64,000 bases of DNA from assembly GCA_013398955.1 (NCBI GenBank), contig VWPU01013670.1, positions 248,001 to 312,000 on the forward strand, in the 5' to 3' direction. The DNA is from Callaeas wilsoni. Taxonomy: Eukaryota; Chordata; Aves; Passeriformes; Callaeidae. Shown here in pieces: positions 1 to 13,200 of the stretch. The notes below the pieces were generated by a model. It searched no databases. It had not been told where the DNA came from and worked only from the letters and a program-made list of their open reading frames with translations. Numbering within the stretch: the stretch's first letter is position 1; the number at the start of each line of letters is the position of its first letter. Both the position numbers and the translations under genes were made by a program.

Positions 1-693
1 CAGTGGTTCCTTCTGACTTCTTCACAAACTTAGGGTGAATATGTAGTGGGCTAAAAGCATATGGTTCATATTTCAAAAGAAACACTTCTTTTTCTATATA
101 CAGCCTAATGGGGTCAATGTTGGCCTCTATTATGCAGATGCAGAAATGTGCTATGGTTTTGATTTTGACCTATGCTTCCTCTATCATCCTTGAGTTCACA
201 ATTATCTATAACTTTCACACTGAAGAGCAGTAATATGAATGTAAGAAGTCACTCCACTTTTCATCAGATTCCGCTTAAGCCAATATCCATCTTCCCATTG
301 GTAGCCATACCATAAAGGGTAATAAAAGAGATTTATGAGACACTAAACAGTTACAAATTCGTGTATAAGAATCCACAAATGAATCATGAATATGATTTGA
401 AAGTAACAGGAGTTTGACAGTGATTTTAAATGCAGCAGTTTCTCCTTGGTTCTTTATTCATAACAAATATATGTGATCACTAAATGGAAATAATTTTTTT
501 TAGAAAATAAACAACATCCTTGTGAATGGGAAATAATAACAAAATATGTAAGTCTGGAACTGACGAGTTTGTTCTTAAGTTGCTTCTGTTCTTTCTAGTA
601 TGCCATTTGCCTTCTGATTTTCAGTAGTTTTGTCCCTTTTCTGCCAGTTGAAATTTTACGCCACATGCCTGTTCTCCCCCTAATCAGCCATTA
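1..693. other. Unassigned AT-rich sequence
   Basis: I see no gene, RNA or recognisable repeat here. The sequence is AT-rich with short A and T runs and no long open frame on either strand. Confidence 0.5.
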
Positions 694-825
694 TAGAATC
701 ATAGGATGATTAAGGTTGCAAAAGATCTCTAAGATAACCAAGTCCGATGATTAACCTAACACTGTCAAGTCCATCACTAAATCATGACCCTGAGTGCCAC
801 ATCTACATCTACTTCTAGGGACAGG
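694..825 (-). mobile_element. CR1 LINE 3' tail fragment
   Basis: The segment opens with AGAATCATAGGATGATTAAG and continues into text close to the avian CR1 3' untranslated region, including a phrase near GAGTGCCACATCTACA. On the + strand this is the reverse complement of a CR1 3' end, so the element lies on the - strand with its 3' end near 694. Only the last 130 bp or so survive. CR1 copies are usually 5'-truncated because reverse transcription stops early. No coding part remains. Confidence 0.75.
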
Positions 826-1160
826 TGCAGCCCCACCTCTAGTCCTGGGTGCAGCTTGGTGTGACACCAACACAGAATACAGTGGGACAATCAGTTCCAT
901 CCAGGTACAAGGGCTTGACCCAGGCAGTGTGGATGTTGATGTGTTTCCAGTTCTCCTACAGGAGCTCTTTGCTGCTGATGCCTTCCCCGGAGGACAGTGG
1001 TTGGTCACTGTTTTCTTCCCTTTTTGAGAGCCCTTGGCCTCTGTTATCTTCTCCCTGTTTCTCCCTCTTGGCCAACGCCCCTGCTTTGGTCTCCAGAGCT
1101 GCCAGAACTGCCCCTGCTGCCAGCTCTGCCCACTGCCTGCTGAGTGCACGGGTGTCCTGG

Positions 1161-1207
1161 CTTGGGGAGGGGCTGGGAGGCAGCAGAGGCAGTGCAGGGC
1201 AGCTGCC
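1161..1207 (+). repeat. Direct repeat copy A (47 bp)
   Basis: First copy of the duplicated stretch. It differs from the copy at 1628-1674 at two positions by eye, one G/C and one A/T difference in the first 20 bases. Confidence 0.8.
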
Positions 1208-1627
1208 TGTCTCTATCTGCCCTTGCTGCTCTGGGTGTTGCTGCCATTGCCACATCTGTGCTTTGACCCAGGTCCCACTGTTCTGTGGGCAGCAGGTTGT
1301 GTCCAGGAAGCAAAAATGAGCCAAGGTCAGGGTCTTTCCCCCTTTGTAATGGGTTCTGATGTGTAGGTCTGGGCCACAGACCGTGGCTGTGCACAGCTGA
1401 AGGTCCCAGCATTCTGCCCATGCCTCACATGTGAGGGACACAGGGAGCATCTCTTCCCTAGTACTCCATCTTTTGTCTCTGATGTGTTCCCCTTGAAACA
1501 GGTCTTGGGAGCTGCAGGCTTGCCAGTCTTCCTCCTCCCTGGACAAGGCCCCCTCCTCGTTCTTTGGTGCTGCCAGGACTGCCGCTCCTCTTGCCCCTGC
1601 CCGCTGCCGGTATGGACGTTCAGCCGG

Positions 1628-1674
1628 CTTGGCGAGGGGCTGGGTGGCAGCAGAGGCAGTGCAGGGCAGCTGCC
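1628..1674 (+). repeat. Direct repeat copy B (47 bp)
   Basis: Second copy of the stretch at 1161-1207, same orientation, 467 bp downstream. Confidence 0.8.
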
Positions 1675-1815
1675 CCACTCTCTACCCCTGCTGCTGTTGC
1701 CTGCTCACAGAAGGCAAGAGAAGCTGCTGCCTTTGTTGTCTCTTGTGCCTTGGCACTGAGATGCACGAGGTGCTTCTCTTCTTGCAGTGCAGCTGCCTGT
1801 TGTCTACTTGCAGGC

Positions 1816-1858
1816 AGGAGGAGGAAGAGGAGGAGGAGGAGGAGGAGGAAGGAGAGGG
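1816..1858. repeat. (GGA)n microsatellite
   Basis: A purine-only run built from GGA/GAG triplets with a few AGA interruptions. On the opposite strand it reads as TCC and yields artefactual serine- or leucine-rich frames. Confidence 0.9.
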
Positions 1859-2220
1859 TGGTGGCAGCAAGGGATGGAGACAGCTGCCATGACACACAGC
1901 AGTCCCCTTTGTCCTGGCAAGACCATCTGTGTCTTTTGGAAAAAAATCTGAATATGAATCAGTCTCCTCAAAACAGTTTCCTTGACTGGAAATTTAGTTG
2001 GACTTGATCACCAAAAGAGGGAAAACACAAGATAAAAAACTAGATTGTGTGTATAGTCAAAGTGTTTTGCTTTGTATGTGATCTTGAGTTCTAAATTTGA
2101 GCACAGACAGATTAGATACACGTGTACACAAAGAGAACATAGTTTCTGTTGTAAAGATACAATGCCATTTTATATTTGTTAGATTTGGTCCTAAGCCTTT
2201 ACTTCCAGCATTTAAGGGAG
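1859..2220. other. Unassigned sequence
   Basis: No gene or repeat recognised. GC content drops back to the AT-rich background after about 1900. Confidence 0.45.
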
Positions 2221-2312
2221 TTGTTTTTTATTTTTTGGTTGGTTTGTTGGTTGATTGGTTGGTTGAGGTTTTTTATTGAAATTTTGTCTTGGGTTTGTTT
2301 TTTTTTCACTTT
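2221..2312. repeat. T/G-rich low-complexity tract
   Basis: The tract alternates T runs with TTGG and TTTGG units (for example GGTTGGTTTGTTGGTTGATT). It is the opposite-strand form of the A/C-rich tracts seen at 7051, 19360 and 60421. Confidence 0.75.
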
Positions 2313-5300
2313 AGCTGTATATAATTGAGCTTATAGTTAACAGCTAGTGTTCTTAGTCTGGAACCTCTACACCCGAATAATTTTCTATAGGTATTCAGAT
2401 TGTCAGTAGGAAATGTCATGTTCTGCAGGATGCTATGGACTATGCAGTGAAAATATAGAGAAGGCCCATTTCAAACAGTGAGAGGAAAGTCAAGGCAGCA
2501 GATATTCATTGCCTCATTCCATCTGCCATTTGAAGGAAGAAAATGTCTGTGTCTTGTCAGCTTGCTGTAGGAAGCAAAGCAGGATGTAAGAGCTGCGGGA
2601 GTACAGAGGAAAAAGGCACACCAGATATCATTCATGTCAAGTCCATTGCTTGATACATGCTTCTTTTCCTTTACATCTTTGCATATTCATATCATTTAGG
2701 TTTTATCTGCATGAGCACGACATCCAACTCTTGAGCTCACAGTCAGTTTTCCAAAACTTCTAATTTACATCCTGAACATGTAGCTAATTATCCTCTAATC
2801 CTATTCACACTGTCAATAGTTACAATGTTTTCACTAACTTCAATTCATGTGTTTAGTCAATGTTGTCTCCCTAAAGCAACAGGGAAGAAAATCTTCCATA
2901 AATGAAGTATTCCATAGCTTTCAGAAGTGTATTTCTGAAGCCTTTTTGTCTAGATTTTCATTCAACAACTCTGATGTTCCTAGTTCTTGCACTGTGCATT
3001 ACACTATTTTAAAAATGTCGTTTCAAGCACTCAGGTGCCTCAGCAGGGACATATCTGTGCTTTCTTTGGTGCCTAGTAATCACAGGCTAGTGTAATAAGA
3101 TATTGCTTGCCATAAAAGATATTACAATATTTGGAGAGGTTTTTAAATTAGATATAAACTTAGCCTCCTGTAGGTTCTTCTTTGGCTAGAAAGATGAACA
3201 GAAAATAATCATTAAGAGATGTAAAGTTAATAAAACTGGACCAAAAGGTGTCAGCATTTTCTTAGAGTGAAGTTGGAAGTTTGGGTTCTTTTAATAGTTT
3301 GTCAGGAAGTCAAGGCAAAAATTCTTGTGGTATAAGTTTGTTTATATAAAATTTGCTAATAGTAGTAGTTTCCATGCAACTATTTAATGAGACTTTCTTG
3401 CTTAGAACTTGAACTCAGATTGATTTTTATATCTTCCAGAGTACAGGAATGATGCAGGTCTGAAGAGATACACAGTACATAATCAATGCTATCTACAATA
3501 ATATCTGTTTCACAGAAGCAGGGCTGTGCCATATTAAAACAATCAAAAATTATCCCATAGGCCAAGTTCCATTTTTTATTTACAGAATACTGAAAGGAAA
3601 ACTACACTTCTTTTTTGTCTTTTTTCTGTGTGTTCTCTCTCCTAGTTCTCATTCAGAAATTGGGATTTGCAACACAAGATGGAAATTGTTACTTTCACAC
3701 CTGTGAATGAGTTCACCTACCACTAGATTTTATGCATGTGAATGAACAAAGCCCAAAAGCTTCCTTGGCTTCTCTTTCCAGCAATGAGTCCACTTAGCAT
3801 TACTGCCTCTTACCTTGCTTCCTTGACTCTTTTAGATCACTGCACACTCAACAAAACTGTCACTTCAGAGTACTTTGTGGTGAATATAATCTCATTCCAA
3901 CAGCATATGTAGGTTACACTGGAGGCAGGGAGTAACAGGAAAAAGAACCTCCTCAGATCCAGGTCTCTAAGCACTGACCTCTGAGACACAGTCAGGAGAC
4001 AGCCCCGTGTGGTTCAGCTTATTTAGATAATGATTCATTATTATAGCAAACACTTGTACAGCTGAATCAAAGTTACATTTTCTTTCTCAAGAAGCTACTC
4101 AGGTTTAGTTTATGGGCTTATCCAAATATTGTTGTAGGAAATGTTCTTCACTTAAAAATCCTCTCCATGACCAGAAGGGTGCATTGTCTGCACAGGATGA
4201 ATTACTGCCAAACTTGAGACTGTGAAGACACATACCATGTACCATGGGTGGAGCCTGCCTAAGTATTTCAGTGTTGAAATAATGGCATAAGAAAGGCATC
4301 TTTTGACTGCCTATTGTAACAGTGCATACTCTCATGTGGAAAGCATTTTTACACCCTATTCATCAAACAGAAAAGCCTCCACTGACATTGTAAACAGAAA
4401 GATTTTAAGAACCTCACACAAGAAATCTGATTGTAAGAGTTTTTGGTACTGCTGAAACTCCTGTTGATGTCATGTTGGCAACCATGGAAGTCATGCTGAC
4501 TTCCTCAGCATCTGGTGCTACTACGCTTGATCAGGTCAGTGGTGTCTGAATACCAATACACTAAAAAAGGGAAGGCCACTTCTATCTTGCTCTAGGGATG
4601 AAAGTAAAGAAGCTTTAGGGCCATGGGTTTTAGAATGGACACTGCAGAATTGAAAAAATCAACAAATCAAACCAACTGACTGCAGGCAATGTCCAGCAGT
4701 TAACTCTGCTCTGGAAATGAAGAAATAGGAACACTTCATGTAGAAAGCTTGTAACTGCAAAGATAAGATGAGAAGTTTTATGACACAGAGTCTGAAGATC
4801 AATATCCTTGTGGATGTGGAAAAAACTCATTATTATTTGATTATATGTTGTCGGAGGCATGCATAAAATTCATATTCTATAACTATACCAACTAAAAGAT
4901 TTCGTAGAAATCAAAGAAGCAATACATAGATTGCTTCAAAGACAAATTGGACTCTGGTCCAATGAATTTTCAATCCAGCTATTATTTTTATTTAACTCAT
5001 ATGTTACACCCAACTGATATCCCCTGCAAGATTGCTGTCAATTTTCCGTCAAAAATTATTTCCCAGTATTTTAGCACAGCTGTTCAAACTATAATTTCTT
5101 CTCAGAGAGCAAATATAAAAAGGAAATTAATCTAGAAATGCTGAAACTTTACCATATGCTATGGTTATTTTGGCATAACTTCATTTGCCACTGCAGAGAT
5201 CTATTTTTCAAAGATTCATGCACACGCCATGAATATCTACAGTTCAGAAAACAGTCTGCTATTATTGTGGGTAATTACATGGTTTGTTGATTGCCCCAAT

Positions 5301-7050
5301 AACATTCAGCTGAACTATTGGGTAAAATGTTTTCCAGAAGTACAGTTCCTATTTGAGTCTTTTATGCAGGCAGAAAATATAGTCCTACAAAAATAAAATC
5401 TTTCTTTGTCACTAAGGCTAAAGAAGATATTTTGTCTTGTGGTCATGCAACTTGCTTTTATAACACTTGTCCAGCTGTTTATAAGATAGCTTGTTCCCTG
5501 CAAGCTGACATAAATCTGTGCTGTCTACTCAGTAGCAAGAGTTATATACAGAGCCGTATCTGAGGTATTAAACCATGGGGAAAAAAACCTTTATGTACAT
5601 GAGAAGGCATATCAGTGGTAGTTAGCAGTACCTTTATTACTCAAATTTTTATTAAATCTGCTGTAATGAGATTGCTGTAGAGTGGAGGGTAAATTAATGT
5701 TTTGCTGATTTGGCACAAAATACTAGTGTGTGTACAATATTAGGAAAAGTACTAGGAAGGCCAGCTGAGGAGAGGATTCATCAGTGAGACCTGAGCGTGT
5801 TTGGGGCATAAACTTGGCTGTATTTCATAGAGTTCATGGCATAACACGTCCTGGCTCTGCCAAGGCTTACTTCCTGTTTCTCAATCATAGCTGCAGGATA
5901 GTTAAGTGTGGAATATTGGCCTGATGGGTCACCAGCTGCTTGTAGAAGAGAGGTTGGTGTAGTTTGATTCCTCACACATTAGCACCGTCCTATACAGATG
6001 TCATTCTGGCCCCCTCTTCTTCCTTGTATACACCTAAGCCAAATGCATTCAAAAGGCAGCTTTTATAAATTAGAAACATTGCACATCCCCATGAAAGCTA
6101 AGATTTGAAACAGGAGATAATGTGACTGCTGTTTGCAGTAAATCCAGTCTGAAACAAAGTAGTTAAAGCATTTCTGCTTAGGCCTCTCTTTCTTAAACCT
6201 TCTAAATGAAAGAAACTTCTGTTCCATCAGAAGTGCTGCAAACATGTATGAAATTACCTTTGTCATCTCTATGCAGCAGATAATTTTTATGGTGCTGTGT
6301 CAGCTTTTTAACATGTGAAAGAGTAAAATATATTCAGATTTTAAACATTTGAATGTAACTTAGGTTAAATTAAGCAGCGTATCAGATATCTTACAAAACC
6401 AATCTAGAATTCCTAATTATTTTCCAATTACATTTATCATTACCTTCTGGAATGTGAAGTGGAATTAACTGGAGTAGTTCAACAGTCAAACTACTAGTCC
6501 TTGAGAAAAACCTAATCTTTCTCATCTAATCCAAGCATTAAAGATGATGATTAAATGTGCTTTAAAAATATTTCAATACCCTTCTATTTAAATTTATTTT
6601 ACTATTCATCACTTCATTTGTGAAACTGAGTTTCTTAGAACTTTGTTTTCCACTTTTGTCTTCATGTAAAGCTCTCTATGTTTCCAGAGTAATGCATATG
6701 TCTGGTAAAAGAGATGTACCTATCGCTTCCTGTGAACAAGATTGTAGAATGCACCTTGTTACAGAAAGCCAGCTTTTGCAGATTTTGCAATGAAGCACAA
6801 AACATTCCAAAGACAATACCTAAATTATTACTTTAAGACTTCCATTGTTCATTATTAAATTTATACACTAGGTCTTTGTTCATATCATTTCTGTATGTTG
6901 CACTAGCCAAAAAGATAATAATCCAGTGGCAAGGAATTTAGATCCTAATTCAACTTTCTGTATTGCTGAAGATGTAATGTTATTATGTTGCTGCAAAAAA
7001 AGCCATGTGGATAATTATTTTCTTTTAGTTTAATCCAAACTGATCTGGAG
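2313..7050. other. Unassigned AT-rich sequence
   Basis: I see no gene, RNA gene or transposon here. Open frames do not exceed about 80 codons and none resembles a family I know. The sequence is unique-looking and AT-rich throughout, consistent with intergenic or intronic DNA. Confidence 0.45.
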
Positions 7051-7105
7051 CAAAACAAAAGAAAACCAAACCAGACCAAACCAGAAATACAAACAAACAA
7101 ACAAG
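7051..7105. repeat. A/C-rich low-complexity tract
   Basis: Made of CAAAA, ACCAAACC and CAAA units, ending in (CAAA)n at about 7091-7103. Confidence 0.75.
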
Positions 7106-9720
7106 CCCCACTGCAATGCGACATTCTTAAGCCAAGCCATTCACAGAGTTTAGATTTATATAGATTTGAGAGTAGAGAGGAAATGCCGAGGCAACAAACA
7201 CAAGTTTTAGTAGAATGTAATCTCTAAGAAACTTTGATGTATTTGGATTAGAGCATAAGGTGCATAATTGCTCATTGTCTAGATTACAGGGAGGAGGTAA
7301 CTTCTTCATGTGTTGCAAACTTTTGAGTATAGGCGACAATTAAGACTAGGCCAGCGTTGAAACTACTCAAACAAAGGCAAGGGTGCAGAGGATGCAGCTC
7401 CTCCAATGATTCAGTGATGTAGTGTCACCAGTATTTTTAATAAAAAGTTAAATGCAATTCTCATTCGTGTAGCATAAGTAAAAGTGACCAACAAATATTT
7501 AGCAAACAGATCTCATATAACTTCTAACATATATTTTACATGTGTATGTGTGTGTATACGTACACCTGCACCCACATTTATACAGATTTAAGGGAAACTA
7601 TTAATTTCTGTGCCTAATACAATCCTGGTACATTTTCACAGAAGTATTTTAGATCAGATATGGGCTTAGCCCTCTAAATTTACTAGATTTGAGATGTTTG
7701 AGTCTATTCGAAGTTTAGGAGACTTTTCTTTTCTATTCTTGCCATGACTACTGCATAAACCTGAATAAGGACAGAATCTGCAAAATGGGAACAGAAGAGA
7801 ACACTGCCAGCAGCCTTGCTAACCCAGTAGGCAAGTTTGTTTGAGAAGATGAACACTGTTAACTGAGCAATACCTGTTGGATAATAATAAAATACATTGT
7901 CAACTTGCTATGACTCAGCCTGGGCAAAAGACAGCGGCCAGAAGAATTTTAGTATATAAAATAGTTACTTCCTTCCTCATTTTCCCACTGGCAGAAAGAA
8001 TCAAGACATCATATTCCAGTGATTCCTATGCAACACTAATTAGAGTTTAGTTAAGAATTCAGAAGTCATGTTAATTTGAGAGTAATTTGTATTAGTAATA
8101 TATGCACTGAGCATCACAAAGATCTTGTCTAGACAAGTATTCTTAAGAAATATACGGCAAATCAATTAAAGTTATTAATTTAATGTGCAGGTGCATTAAG
8201 ATTTTTTTTCTTTTGACTGTCACATTCAGGGGCACAGTGGTTTTATTTCAGTTTAAGTTAATCCTATACAAAATAAATAAAAGCATCTTTATTTCTGAAA
8301 GAGGTTACAAATAACGGACAAATCCATTAATATTTTGTGCATTAGCTCTGGTTGATTCCTCCTAACTTTTCCTTTCCTGTTTAGAATAGATTGAGCATAA
8401 TTTTTTGCCCCCTAATCAAGTACATGATTTAGGTATTTGATCACTACATTGACTTCCAGGCACACCTGTAAAGTATGTAAATTAGCGGAGTCCTAGAAAA
8501 AAAAACACCTAGCAAAGCTCACAAGAGAGCTGTCCTTCAAAAGATTTTTTTTTCCATTTCTGCAGCACTGGTATAAACTGTAACTCTGTGAGCAGTATGC
8601 GAACACAAATCTTAGGCCTGCTTGAAATAACAGCAAAATAGGTAATTTTCAGCGATATGTTTTGCATTACATTGGACAGAACATGACCAGAAAAACAACG
8701 TAAATCACTGTAGAACGTAAGTAGCAGTGTAACAGTGCTGTAATTTATGTCTGTTTTACACAGCACTTGATTTCATTCCTGCAAGCCTGCATTTTATCCT
8801 TGCTATGGTCTGCAGCCTGCTTTGGAAACACCTTGCTAATTTTAATATCATTTAGCAATTATAACAGAGAGAGAAATGACAGCTAGATGCAAAAGAGAGG
8901 CACCAAGGACCAGAAACCAGGTAAGCCAGGGAAAATAAACAATAGATACAGAGAAGAAGGGTCAATCTCTTGGTTTTCCTCAAGCAAAGGAGAAAAAGCA
9001 AGGAGACTGATGAGGAAAGAAACAGAGTCATGGAGAGGGCAGAACAACAAATTTAGTTAACTCTGCATGTTAGAACTGTACCCATAGTCCAAGAATGTCA
9101 ATCTGGGTTATCAAGAGTAAAGCATAAACAGCAGTCCTACCGAAACTCAACCTCATTTAGAAGAACAATTTTTTTTTTTTTTCAAGGCTATTTTTTCTTG
9201 CAGTTTCTATCCCCCCTTGCTTTAGGGTTTTCTGTTTCCACCCATGTTGTATTAGTGCTTGAAGAGAGGAATGCAGTAGAATAGCAAAATGGGAGGTGTT
9301 CTCTGATAAATAATATGTTTTGGAGCTATACTAGGAATAAATAAATTAAATGAGTTGATATCTAAAGCAGACATTTCATTTGCAGTTTGGTTACACAAAA
9401 GTCAACTCCAGTCAAGGACACCGAAGATACTGTTCTTTTCTAGCACTCTCCAGTATATGCCTCATATCTATATTTGAATTACTGCTAGTGATTCTTTTAG
9501 TAACTGGAAATTAGCATTTTCCTACACATTGTTATTTTCCTTCTGACATGTAACTTTTCACCCTTTTTATAAGTTTAACATGCAGCTAAAGTTAAACTGT
9601 CCCGTTCTTATCTAAGGATGCAGCTTGATGTCACAACTAAACTGATCTAACCATAAACTACTGTTAGAAAGAGCAATCTTGCTTCCTCTTTTCTCCCACC
9701 AGCTATTTATTTCCACCAGT
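7106..9720. other. Unassigned AT-rich sequence
   Basis: No gene recognised. It holds a short GT-rich patch near 7540-7560 and a T run at about 9169-9182. Nothing else stands out. Confidence 0.45.
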
Positions 9721-9984
9721 CCACCCCCCCTTTGCACTAGCAAGGTTTTCTTTCTCTTCCTTTTTATTTTTTCTCTTTTATTCTTTCTCATTCTCTTTTT
9801 GTGTTTTTATTTCCTTCCTTCCTCCATTCCTTTCCTTTTTTTCTTCTCTCTCTCTCTCTCTCTCTCTATTCCTCTTGCTCCCGCTCTCTGCCTCCTCTTC
9901 CCCTTCCTCTTCTTTTCTCTTTTTCTGCATTCCTTGCTTTGCTCCTTCCTTCCTCCTTCCTGTCTTCATCTTCTCGCCCTCTTT
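9721..9984. repeat. Long pyrimidine tract with (TC)n
   Basis: Almost entirely C and T on the + strand for about 260 bp, including an uninterrupted (TC)n run at 9845-9867. Its translations (Ser/Leu/Phe-rich on +, Lys/Glu/Arg-rich on -) reflect composition only. It directly abuts the CpG island, an arrangement common just upstream of vertebrate transcription starts, where such tracts can keep nucleosomes off or form triplex DNA. Confidence 0.85.
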
Positions 9985-10265
9985 TTCTCTCTTCTTCCCG
10001 AACCAGCCGAGCGGCGGGGCTGAGGAGCGGGCGAGGGCCGGAGCCCGAGGAGAGGTGTAAGCAGGCGGGAGGCAGGAGGGGTGCCCCGTGCCGCTGCTCC
10101 CCCGGGAGCAGGAGGAGCCGATGCTGGATGCCGGCAGAAGGAGCGCACAGCTCTCCCGCGCCGGGGCCCGCGGCCCGGAGCTGCCCGGCCCGGTCCAGGG
10201 ACGGGGCAGTACGTGCGGAACCGCTTTGCGCGGAAGAGTCCCGGCCCGTCTATCGCAACATCGAA
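9985..10265. promoter_or_regulatory. CpG island, candidate promoter / first exon
   Basis: I count about 35 CpG dinucleotides in about 280 bp, against a CpG-poor background, together with high GC content and GGCCCGG-type boxes. In birds, unmethylated CpG islands of this kind usually mark promoters. Direction is not certain. Reading on +, a possible splice donor lies at 10055-10062 (AGAGGTGTAAGC), so a short non-coding first exon could end near 10056. A TTTAAA motif near 10273 could act as a TATA-like element for - strand transcription. Short open frames inside the island have no recognisable content. It may be the start of a gene or long non-coding RNA whose other exons I could not identify, or an orphan island. 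Confidence 0.6.
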
Positions 10266-13200
10266 ACGGGGATTTAAAACAAGCAGTCGTTTAAACGGAA
10301 TGATTGCTTTCCCCTTGTCCTCATAGCAGGTTTCATACTAGTCAAATAGAATAATCACTGCTTATTTAACCATTTGGTCAGAATTCACATCTGGGACGTG
10401 CCGTAAACAGACATGAAATCATTTCTAACGAGCAAAGAGGTAACAGACTAACAGCTCTGAGAGAGCCAAAACTGGACTTGCAACTCTTACAATTTCCATA
10501 AAGCAAGTAAATTTATGTAAGAAAATACATGCGAACTAACACAAATAAAGCAACGTTCACACAAAGTCAGGACAGCCAAATGCTAAGCTTTAACTTCCTT
10601 AGTTTTAACTCTTCACGTTGTATATCCTGTAGTTTTAATGGCAGACCATAAATAACAAAATGATACATTAAGGTTTCCATTTAATAAGGAAACCAGGAAT
10701 AGAAAATAACACGTGTACGATTTGGCCAAGTAAACACTGTGGAAACAGTCTTAAATTTTAGTGTTTCCTGAGTCTGGATTGAGGATGTTTTAGACCCACA
10801 TCTGGATCAAATGATGTGACTTGAGTTCTTCTCAGACATGAAACCGTGGCATAAGATTCATTCTTACACTAGTATAACTCCACTGCACTGGTTTGCTTTT
10901 GGTTTGGTTTCATTTTTTTTTCCTTCAATTTGGGGAAATTTACTGTATTTAGATTGAAAACAACTGTAAATTTTACCAGTAAAGTAATTTATTTTTAAAC
11001 ATAGTATCACACTGGAGAAACAGGTGAGAAGGTTAAGAAAAAACATCACATCCTGAGGAAAATTATGGTTTTTGAGATAAGATTTAAGCAAGAACATGCA
11101 GTTGACTGCAACTGATGATGATCTGTCTTGCATGAAATTATACCAGGACTACTACATCAGTTGTTAGTGAGTTGTTCTGTATTTACACAAGCACAGTTGT
11201 GATTGAACAACACCTTTAGACACATTTAAAATAAAATATCATACTTTTCCAGAGCCTGCTTTTTTGACAGAAACATCTGTTCTGCCTTTTTGATACTCAT
11301 AGCAGAAAACTCCCATGGTGAACTTCAGTTCTCTTATTATTTGTATAAAATACCATTATCTTGTTGAGGGCTCAGCTAGAGTTTCTGGAAGTGCACCTCT
11401 CACTTGGTTTAGAACTCTTAGCTTTGAAAATGTCTACAGTCACGTTGAAAGAGAGGAAAATGTAGGTGCACACAAGCATTATGTGCAGATCACTAATTGG
11501 AGTGTTTGTTTGAGATACATGGTAACAGAAGAAAAACCAAGCTGTATCTGGTGTGCTGTGAGTACACTGTAAAGCATCCTAAGCGGGCAACAGTCTCCAA
11601 CAGCTGCAGAATGCCTGAAAAAGAGTCAGAATAAATTTTGAACTCTGAAGTATTCAGAGTAGGCCTGGTTGTGGTGATGGCCTCAGACATGTTATCATAC
11701 CCACCCTGGCACATCAGACTTTCCTCATAGAGTCAGACTGAAGTGGATTAGAAGAAAATGTATCTTTCGTCTTCCTAGTCCTTTCCCACCTGGACTCCAG
11801 ATGCACTGTGGGGATGAGGATTATTTGTTCTCAAGCCTGCGAAGGCTTATCCCTTGGGCACATGCCTTGTAGGGTGGTGTCCAGAGGATGGGTCTGGGAG
11901 GAGGTGGGTGAATATTCTGGGGCTGAGACTACACCAGGAAGCCCCAGAAATTTTTCCACAATTGCACATGGGGCAGCCACCTGAAGTAGCCAGATTTCAC
12001 TGCAGCTTCCACGCTCCATAAAACAAAAAGAAAAATTAACTGCCAGCTTCACTGTGAACCATTTCAAACCAATTTAGGTAACTGGTCAATATTCAAATAA
12101 CTCCCAAGTTCCCTTGCAGGGTTCACTTGCTGCCACTAAATAATAGTTTCAGCTGCAGTTAAAAATCAATGAGTAGGCTAGTGTATAATAACATAAGAGT
12201 TACATAAAATATGATTGAAAAGGAAAATGCAGTTTCTGGTAGCCAGAAAAAGCAACAGAGTAAAACTACATCACCTAATTTCAGGTTGTATGTTGGTAAG
12301 CTCATTATCAGAGTACAGACACTATAAGAATGTGTTTCCTGGAGACTCCAGCACAGGATTGCAAGAGCAGATGTGACAGACCCTTCTAAGAAGGACACAC
12401 ATCCTACTTGAGGTTGTAAGCCAAGGTCTTTCTGCTTCTGCCAGCACTGTTTTCTCTGGCCCCTTCTACAAAGGGCCCTCGCCAGACCTATTGCTACCTG
12501 ATCTTGCCAGGTTATCAACTATGCTATGAATTCTATTTTTATAGTATTTTTCTCTTTTAGTGTATTTTTGATATATACCTAAAATATTCTCTGCAGCATT
12601 ACTAGAGCAGAGATCACCAAAATAGAGATGCCCAACTTCATTATTTCAGCTAGTAAGCTACAATATGAGTCATTGTCTAGCTTCCTAGCACAGCCTGATA
12701 TAAGTTGCTTGCAGTGTGTCAAGTCTATCCAGAACAGATAAAATGGAAGAAGCTGTACTTTATATGCCCTTTGAATACTGATTTGGAACCATAATCACAC
12801 ATTTATGGCTTTCTGATGAGGTTGCAGCTAATGAAGTTACATTCTTTGTAATGCTTTCTGAAAAGTCTTGAAAACTTAAAACTGGCTTGTTCAGCAAAAG
12901 AGCAAGTGGAAGACAGAAGGAAAATGAGTATTTTAAATATACAATTGTTTCAGGGCTTCATAGTGCCAGTGTTTTGGAAACATATCCTGCCTTAGTCTCT
13001 TTCTCAAAAAAAAAATTGGTAAGAGTCCAAAACAGCAAACTTTTCTTTTGAAAAATATGCCTTTGTTAGACCATTTATATAATAAAAAGTTTAAACAGTT
13101 ATTAATAAAGAAGTGTCTCTTTTTTTTCCCCTCACAGACTCAGGGGATCTTAAGGCCCCACTTTCACACTCAATATTCCATCAGTGGATTTTTGCATCTA

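Larger units (their letters stand above)
826..1812. repeat. GC-rich block with an internal duplication
   Basis: This block is clearly richer in G and C than its surroundings. It contains two copies of a 47-bp stretch at 1161-1207 and 1628-1674, 467 bp apart, which I read as identical at 45 of 47 positions (core GGCAGCAGAGGCAGTGCAGG). The bases before each copy are also loosely similar, both containing runs near CTGCCAGxACTGCC, so the duplicated unit is probably longer but decayed. The - strand has an open stretch over 956-1678, but it begins with GTG and the unit spacing is not a multiple of three, so a repeated protein domain is not indicated. It could be an unrecognised avian repeat, part of an old LTR element, or a decayed minisatellite. 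I do not recognise a gene. Confidence 0.55.

Noticed and set aside
956..1678. A 240-codon open frame on the - strand
   Set aside because: It starts at GTG, lies in a GC-rich repeat block where stop codons are rare, its repeat spacing (467) is not in frame, and no domain is recognisable.
9679..10277. Overlapping frames of 114 and 158 codons on +, and a Lys/Glu/Arg-rich frame on -
   Set aside because: They are translations of the pyrimidine tract and its (TC)n run, plus the CpG island. The composition explains them.
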